Shown here one piece after another: positions 21,901-25,923 of a stretch of 25,923 nt of DNA (positions within the stretch are counted from its first letter, which is position 1; each line of letters opens with the position of its first letter). This stretch comes from Bacteroidales bacterium. GTDB lineage: Bacteria > Bacteroidota > Bacteroidia > Bacteroidales > F082. The stretch covers positions 1-25,923 of the forward strand of contig JAEEQP010000054.1 in the NCBI GenBank assembly GCA_016285355.1, given 5' to 3'. Below the pieces are notes generated by a model. That model saw only the letters and a program-made list of their open reading frames with translations. It was not told the origin of the DNA and ran no database searches. The position numbers were made by a program, and so were the translations under genes.

Positions 21901-24162
21901 ATGAAGCGTAAACTATTGCTTTTCATCGGATTGCTGCTTTGTTTCGCCTTCACTGCAAAGGCGACCCACCAGCGTGCGGCTGAGATTACCTACACCTGGC
22001 TCGGCGGCAATGCCTACGAGTTTACGCTCACTTGCTATACTTACACGCCCAGTCCAGCTGGCTTGCAGCGCGATTCCTTGCTCGTGCAATGGGGCGATGG
22101 CACAGAGGAATACATTCCCCGCGTGGTGTTGCATGACTTAGGCGATGACTACACACTTAATGTCTACAAGAGAGTCCATAACTATTCATCTTCAGGGACT
22201 TACACCATTAGTATGGAGGACGCTAACCGCAACTATGGCGTGATTAACGTACCCAATTCGGTGATGGTGCCTATGCACATCGAGACGGAGTTGGTCATCA
22301 ATCCGTTCCTTGGCTACAACAATTCGGCACAATTGCTTAATGCGCCTGTCGACAAGGGCTGTGTGGGCAAACTTTACCTGCATAATCCCTCGGCATACGA
22401 TCCTGACGGCGATAGTTTGAGCTATAAGTTGGTCACCTGTCTTGGACAGGATGGAATGGAGATAGCGGGTTATTCTTTGCCTCAAGCCTCTCAATCATTT
22501 GAAATCGATGCTGTTACGGGCGAATTGCGTTGGGATGCTCCTGTGTTGCAAGGCGAATACAATGTGGCCATCATGGTGGAGGAATGGCGGCATGGGGTGA
22601 AAATCGGCTCCGTCATCCGTGACATGCAGATTTTGATTTCTCGTTGCAACAACGACTTGCCACAAATCCAATGCGATGACCAATATTGCCTTGTGGCGGG
22701 CGAACAACTCGACTTCATCATTTCAGCCTCTGACCCCAACGGCAACAATGTCACTTTGACGGCTTCGGGCGCACCACTTGAGCTTCCCATCAGTCCGGCC
22801 ATACTCAATCCAGAGACGGCTTTCGGGATGCAACCCCAGATGGAGTTCCTTTGGAATACCAATTATGCCCACATTCGCAACACACCCTATCAACTGGTGA
22901 TTCACGCCAAAGATAATGGCACGCCAGTTAGTTTGACGAATATCAAGACGGTGACCATCAATGTAATGGCTCCTAAAGTGCAAAATTTGGCCGTTGATGT
23001 GCATGGCCATGACGCAACACTGTCGTGGACGGCTTATTCTTGTCCCAATGCCGTGGCTTTGTTGGTCTATCGCAAAGCTGGCTGTGATGGCTACCAACCC
23101 GACGAATGCGAGACAGGTATCCGAGACGGCTATCAACTTATCGTTACTTTGAATGATGTTTCGACAACTTCATACACCGATGCCAACCTCCCTCAAGGCA
23201 TTGCATACGAATACCGAATCTTGGCGCAGTTCCCCGATGGTGCTCTGAGCATTGTCAGTGATGCCGCCTGCGTGATATTGAAAAACGACAGTCCATTGAT
23301 AACTCATGTCAGCAACGATAGTATTGACCTCGTTTCGGGTCAGGTGATGACTTGTTGGACAAAGCCGAAAGAGATTGACGACCAATATGTTGCACCCTTC
23401 AGTTATACTTTGACTCGTATCCTTGATGGCGCAACTTCCATTGTTTACGAAGGTGCCGACACAACCTTCCTCGATTCAAATGTCGATTTGGCGGTGGCGA
23501 ATACCTTATTATATAAGGTGCAAATGCGCGACGCCAACCAGCAACTGATGGGCGAGAGTACAACGGCCTCGTCAGTGATGCTTTCGGCCAATGGCTCTTA
23601 CGATGCAGCCAACCTTTCATGGACTGAAACTGTACCTTGGCTCGTCGATAGCACCCAAGTTTTCAAGGAAATAAACAACAGTTTTGTGCGGATTGCCACT
23701 GTGACTGGAATGGTATACACTGACACTGATGTAGACAGCGACGAAACCTATCATTACTATGTTCGAACCTTTGGACATTACACAATGGGAGGCATCATGC
23801 GGCCTTTGGTCAACTATTCCGCTATCAAGTCGGTGCGCATCGGCCATGAGGAACCGATAGAAGAATTTTCGTATCAACTGCCCAATGTATTCACACCTAA
23901 TGGCGATGGCTACAATGATATTTTTGAACCTAAAGTGACAGGTGCCGATTTGATAATCAGTGCAAAAACCGTCATTTTTAATCGTTGGGGCAATATCCTT
24001 TGCGACACTGACGACCCGCTTATCCAATGGGACGGCAAAAGCAAATTGACGAAATTGGATTGCCCGCCAGGGACCTATTTCTATATCACCGATATCACTT
24101 ATCTTGGCACGACAGGGGAGGAGAAACTGCACCTGCAAGGTTCCATTACCATCGTCAAATAA
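21901..24162 (+). CDS. Large secreted protein with gliding-motility-associated C-terminal domain
   Basis: The 753-residue product has a signal peptide (MKRKLLLFIGLLLCFAFTAKA) followed by THQRAAEITYTWLGGNAYEF, the start of a recurrent Bacteroidota family in which 'ATH..GGEITY' opens the mature protein. Next come cadherin/PKD-like modules (SAYDPDGDSLSYKLVTC; SASDPNGNNVTLTASGA; VIHAKDNGTPVSL) and fibronectin type III-like modules (VQNLAVDVHGHDATLSWTAY ... TSYTDANLPQGIAYEYRI). The C-terminus has the type B T9SS signal NVFTPNGDGYNDIF and VIFNRWGNILCD. The protein is probably exposed on the cell surface; its ligand or role is unknown. It follows DUF2442 by five bases and converges on gapA, with palindrome copy 4 between. 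Confidence 0.88.
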   Translation: MKRKLLLFIGLLLCFAFTAKATHQRAAEITYTWLGGNAYEFTLTCYTYTPSPAGLQRDSLLVQWGDGTEEYIPRVVLHDLGDDYTLNVYKRVHNYSSSGTYTISMEDANRNYGVINVPNSVMVPMHIETELVINPFLGYNNSAQLLNAPVDKGCVGKLYLHNPSAYDPDGDSLSYKLVTCLGQDGMEIAGYSLPQASQSFEIDAVTGELRWDAPVLQGEYNVAIMVEEWRHGVKIGSVIRDMQILISRCNNDLPQIQCDDQYCLVAGEQLDFIISASDPNGNNVTLTASGAPLELPISPAILNPETAFGMQPQMEFLWNTNYAHIRNTPYQLVIHAKDNGTPVSLTNIKTVTINVMAPKVQNLAVDVHGHDATLSWTAYSCPNAVALLVYRKAGCDGYQPDECETGIRDGYQLIVTLNDVSTTSYTDANLPQGIAYEYRILAQFPDGALSIVSDAACVILKNDSPLITHVSNDSIDLVSGQVMTCWTKPKEIDDQYVAPFSYTLTRILDGATSIVYEGADTTFLDSNVDLAVANTLLYKVQMRDANQQLMGESTTASSVMLSANGSYDAANLSWTETVPWLVDSTQVFKEINNSFVRIATVTGMVYTDTDVDSDETYHYYVRTFGHYTMGGIMRPLVNYSAIKSVRIGHEEPIEEFSYQLPNVFTPNGDGYNDIFEPKVTGADLIISAKTVIFNRWGNILCDTDDPLIQWDGKSKLTKLDCPPGTYFYITDITYLGTTGEEKLHLQGSITIVK

Positions 24163-24167
24163 AAAAA

Positions 24168-24195
24168 GTAGAGACGTGCCAAGGCGCGTCTCTAC
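24168..24195. repeat. 28-bp intergenic palindrome, copy 4 (between convergent genes)
   Basis: Arms GTAGAGACG and CGTCTCTAC enclose TGCCAAGGCG (TGCC pairs with GGCG, one G-T pair). It starts six bases after the gliding-CTD stop and lies ahead of the gapA stop (24249), so it can act as a shared terminator. Confidence 0.9.
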
Positions 24196-24248
24196 AAAAA
24201 TTCGTTTAATTCGCTTAATTCGCCGTTGAAAAACAGCAAATTCGCCGA

Positions 24249-25256
24249 TTAGTATTTCATCATCTCGATAAGGTCCACCATGCGGTTCGAATAACCCCAT
24301 TCGTTGTCGTACCACGACATGATCTTCACCATCTTGCCCATCACCATCGTGCTTTGTGCATCGAAGATGCTGCTGTGTGGGTTATGGATCACGTCGACGC
24401 TCACGATCGGGTCTTCGGTGTATTCCAAAACGCCCTTCATCGGGCCTTCAGCGGCTTCCTTCATGGCGGCGTTGATTTCTTCCTTCGTGGCTTCGGTCTT
24501 CAGCGTGCAGACGAGGTCAACCAACGAACCCGTTGGCGTAGGAACGCGGACGGCGATGCCGTCGAGTTTGCCATTCAGTTCGGGGATGACGATACCCACG
24601 GCCTTGGCGGCGCCAGTGGTGGTCGGGATTTGCGACATGGCAGCCGAACGTGCGCGGCGCAAATCGCTGTGCGGACCGTCGAGGATGACTTGGTCGTTGG
24701 TGTAGCTGTGGATGGTGGTGATGTAGCCCTGCTCGATGCCGAAGCGGTCGTTCAACACCTTGGCGACAGGAGCTAAACAGTTGGTGGTGCAGGAAGCGTT
24801 GCTGACGCATTCCACCTCGTCGGTCAGGTCGTTGTTGTTCACGCCGACCACGACGGTAGCGTCGATGGCGTCCTTCGAGGGAGCCGAGAGGATGACCTTC
24901 TTGGCACCGGCCTTCAGGTGGTCGCCGTAGCCGCCCTTGCTGCTTTCCTTCGAACGGAACACGCCGGTCGATTCAACCACCACATCGGGGGTCTTGCTCC
25001 ACTTGATGTTCAGAGGGGCGCGCTCAGCAGTGACAGGGATACGCACGCCGTTGACAATCAGTGCGGTCTCGTCATATTCCACCGTGCCGGGGAACTTGCC
25101 CTGGGTGGAGTCGTATTTCAACAGGTGGGCCAGCACCTTGGTGCTTGTCAGGTCGTTGACGCCCACGATTTCTAAGTTCGGACGTTCGCAAATGATGCGG
25201 AACACGTTGCGGCCAATGCGGCCGAAACCATTGATACCTACTTTAATTTTTTCCAT
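24249..25256 (-). CDS. gapA: Glyceraldehyde-3-phosphate dehydrogenase, type I
   Basis: The 335-residue glycolytic enzyme oxidises glyceraldehyde-3-phosphate to 1,3-bisphosphoglycerate with NAD+. The start is ATG 25256 (MEKIKVGINGFGRIGRNVFR); an upstream ATG at 25283 would add nine residues before the conserved start. The Rossmann motif GINGFGRIGR lies at residues 7-16. Asp35 in VGVNDL favours NAD over NADP. The catalytic Cys156 sits in SNASCTTNC and His183 in TTIHSYTNDQ. WYDNEWGYSNRM closes the family signature. It has its own -7 element ~59 nt upstream. The convergent neighbour ends 87 nt from its stop. Confidence 0.97.
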   Translation of the reverse strand: MEKIKVGINGFGRIGRNVFRIICERPNLEIVGVNDLTSTKVLAHLLKYDSTQGKFPGTVEYDETALIVNGVRIPVTAERAPLNIKWSKTPDVVVESTGVFRSKESSKGGYGDHLKAGAKKVILSAPSKDAIDATVVVGVNNNDLTDEVECVSNASCTTNCLAPVAKVLNDRFGIEQGYITTIHSYTNDQVILDGPHSDLRRARSAAMSQIPTTTGAAKAVGIVIPELNGKLDGIAVRVPTPTGSLVDLVCTLKTEATKEEINAAMKEAAEGPMKGVLEYTEDPIVSVDVIHNPHSSIFDAQSTMVMGKMVKIMSWYDNEWGYSNRMVDLIEMMKY

Positions 25257-25314
25257 CTTTGTAAATTTATGATTTTTAATCAATTACATTCAAATTAGGC
25301 TATAAAAAACCGTG

Positions 25315-25322
25315 CAAAGTTA
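25315..25322 (-). promoter_or_regulatory. -7 element for gapA
   Basis: On the minus strand 25322-25315 reads TAACTTTG followed by C. No -33 TTTG was found at the standard distance. Confidence 0.5.
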
Positions 25323-25510
25323 GTCATTTTTGAGTTGTCCGCGTATTTCTTCCATAAAAAAGGTATAAATGTAGGCCGGACTTTGCAAATACAAACCTGT
25401 TTTTATGTATCTGATGACTTCCATTGGATTTTTTTGCAAAATTACGATTTCTTTGCGAAATAGGTTGCTTTATTGCCAAATTTCCTGTTTTTCATTTCGA
25501 TTTTTTTTCG

Positions 25511-25518
25511 TAATTTTG
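25511..25518 (+). promoter_or_regulatory. -7 element before the chimeric prfC-tail frame
   Basis: TAATTTTG followed by C, the same octamer as in the prfC promoter, lies 24 nt before ATG 25543 (26 nt in prfC). No -33 element is apparent. The gap 25257-25542 otherwise holds only AT-rich sequence. Confidence 0.45.
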
Positions 25519-25542
25519 CAGCCACAAAATAGAGGAAAAGGA

Positions 25543-25689
25543 ATGAAAAACCTTTCTAATATATTGAATATCAATAAATTAAGCAAAAATTCGGGTGGGG
25601 TAAATCTCCTTGCCGAGTCGCCCTACGCCCTCCAGATGGCCATGGAGAAATACCCCGACATCGAGTTCCATTTCACCTCGGAGTTCTGA
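25543..25689 (+). pseudogene. Chimeric 48-codon frame ending in the prfC 3' tail
   Basis: From ATG 25543 an open frame reads MKNLSNILNINKLSKNSGG and then [18 protein letters not shown] and [11 protein letters not shown], ending at TGA 25687-25689. The last 26 residues equal the end of RF3 at 20740-20820. Of the 28 compared codons, stop included, about half differ at the third base with one amino-acid change at the edge (F to L). Similarity fades upstream of ~25594. The first ~16 residues match no part of RF3 that I can see. The third positions here are mostly C or G, unlike the intact gene, so the copy probably came from a separate lineage of prfC. It may be a remnant of a second prfC with an internal deletion, or a gene tail left by integration. 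Whether the 48-residue peptide is made is unknown. Confidence 0.85.
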
Positions 25690-25749
25690 TTTTTTTGGAA
25701 AAACACGATTTTTCATTGAATTAGGCCACGTATTGCCCCATGAATTTTG

Positions 25750-25757
25750 TATCTTTG
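25750..25757 (+). promoter_or_regulatory. -7 element for the right-edge gene
   Basis: TATCTTTG followed by C lies 31 nt before ATG 25789. A TTG upstream is at a non-standard distance. Confidence 0.5.
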
Positions 25758-25788
25758 CACCTTTGAAAAGGTACAAAACCGCAAACCA

Positions 25789-25923
25789 ATGTTCATCCAA
25801 GACATACCTTCAGGCCAACTGCTTTATATCATGCTCTATGGCGGAGCGGCCATGGCTGCCCTCATCGCCTTCGTCTATCTGCTGCTGCGCAGGGGCAACG
25901 CCTTTGCGCCCGACGTGACGCCG
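25789..25923 (+). CDS. N-terminus of a membrane protein (partial), perhaps a membrane-anchored regulator
   Basis: The frame runs off the right edge after 45 codons. After MFIQDIPSGQ comes a transmembrane helix (LLYIMLYGGAAMAALIAFVY) and then LLLRRGNAFAPDVTP. The last words resemble the start of a group of Bacteroidales proteins with several N-terminal helices and a C-terminal AraC-type DNA-binding domain. This is a memory-based impression and the decisive part is not in the window. GC-rich third positions contrast with the AT-rich DNA just upstream. Confidence 0.5.
   Translation, partial: MFIQDIPSGQLLYIMLYGGAAMAALIAFVYLLLRRGNAFAPDVTP

Noticed and set aside
25405..25542. Upstream extension of the frame containing the prfC tail
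   Set aside because: It is Phe/Cys-rich and overlaps the -7 element at 25511-25518; ATG 25543 is the better start.
19246..25689. SXT/R391-type integrative element in prfC
   Set aside because: Those elements insert at the 5' end of prfC and carry an integrase and transfer genes. Here the duplicated part is the 3' end, and the DNA between holds only ordinary chromosomal genes.

Overview
The window looks like a chromosomal segment of a Bacteroidales-type Bacteroidota bacterium, probably an uncultured host- or gut-associated lineage (inferred, not searched). The clues are -7 elements of the form TAnnTTTG upstream of almost every transcription unit, weak or absent Shine-Dalgarno sequences, type IX secretion (T9SS) C-terminal domains of both types (PNPTNG-like and NVFTPNGDG-like), a BspA-type leucine-rich-repeat protein, the long ~666-residue form of urocanase, and the gene order DUF1573 - yajC - ybbR - coaE.

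Layout, left to right. At 1-1371 there is the tail of a DNA-deoxyinosine/uracil glycosylase-like gene, a small lipoprotein, a bidirectional hairpin terminator and a minus-strand XRE-type DNA-binding protein. At 1372-6013 come a decayed copy of the 3' end of hutU, a T9SS-exported LRR protein with a structured leader, and intact hutU (histidine degradation). At 6184-9107 there are two head-to-head P-loop ATPases of different families, each with a PD-(D/E)XK-like C-terminal domain. A T9SS-targeted cell-wall amidase occupies 9152-10900. At 10982-14615 a gliding-CTD protein is translationally coupled to DUF1573 and followed by yajC, ybbR and coaE (membrane and CoA housekeeping). At 14755-16989 are iorA and iorB, for ferredoxin-dependent oxidation of aryl pyruvates. 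tRNA-Asp(GTC) with a strong terminator lies at 17123-17227. At 17238-20820 a PKD/T9SS surface protein is divergent from prfC. At 20821-25256 are a degenerate inverted repeat, mscL, a DUF2442 protein, a 753-residue gliding-CTD protein and gapA. At 25511-25923 a copy of the prfC 3' tail is fused to a short unrelated start, followed by the beginning of a membrane protein.

Besides the genes, the non-coding structure is notable. Two conserved genes in this one window (hutU and prfC) each have a second, diverged copy of only their 3' end, in the same orientation, on the far side of the DNA that follows the intact gene. A 28-bp palindrome with invariant 9-bp arms and a covarying inner stem occurs four times between genes. 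Three different hairpin repeats are each followed by the same 18-bp AT-rich block just before a start codon (yajC, iorA, iorB). No integrase, transposase, CRISPR array or phage gene was seen, so the mechanism behind the duplicated tails is open.

Five large secreted proteins (LRR, amidase, PKD and two gliding-CTD proteins) carry T9SS sorting domains, so much of the window's coding capacity goes to the cell surface. The T9SS machinery itself is not encoded here.
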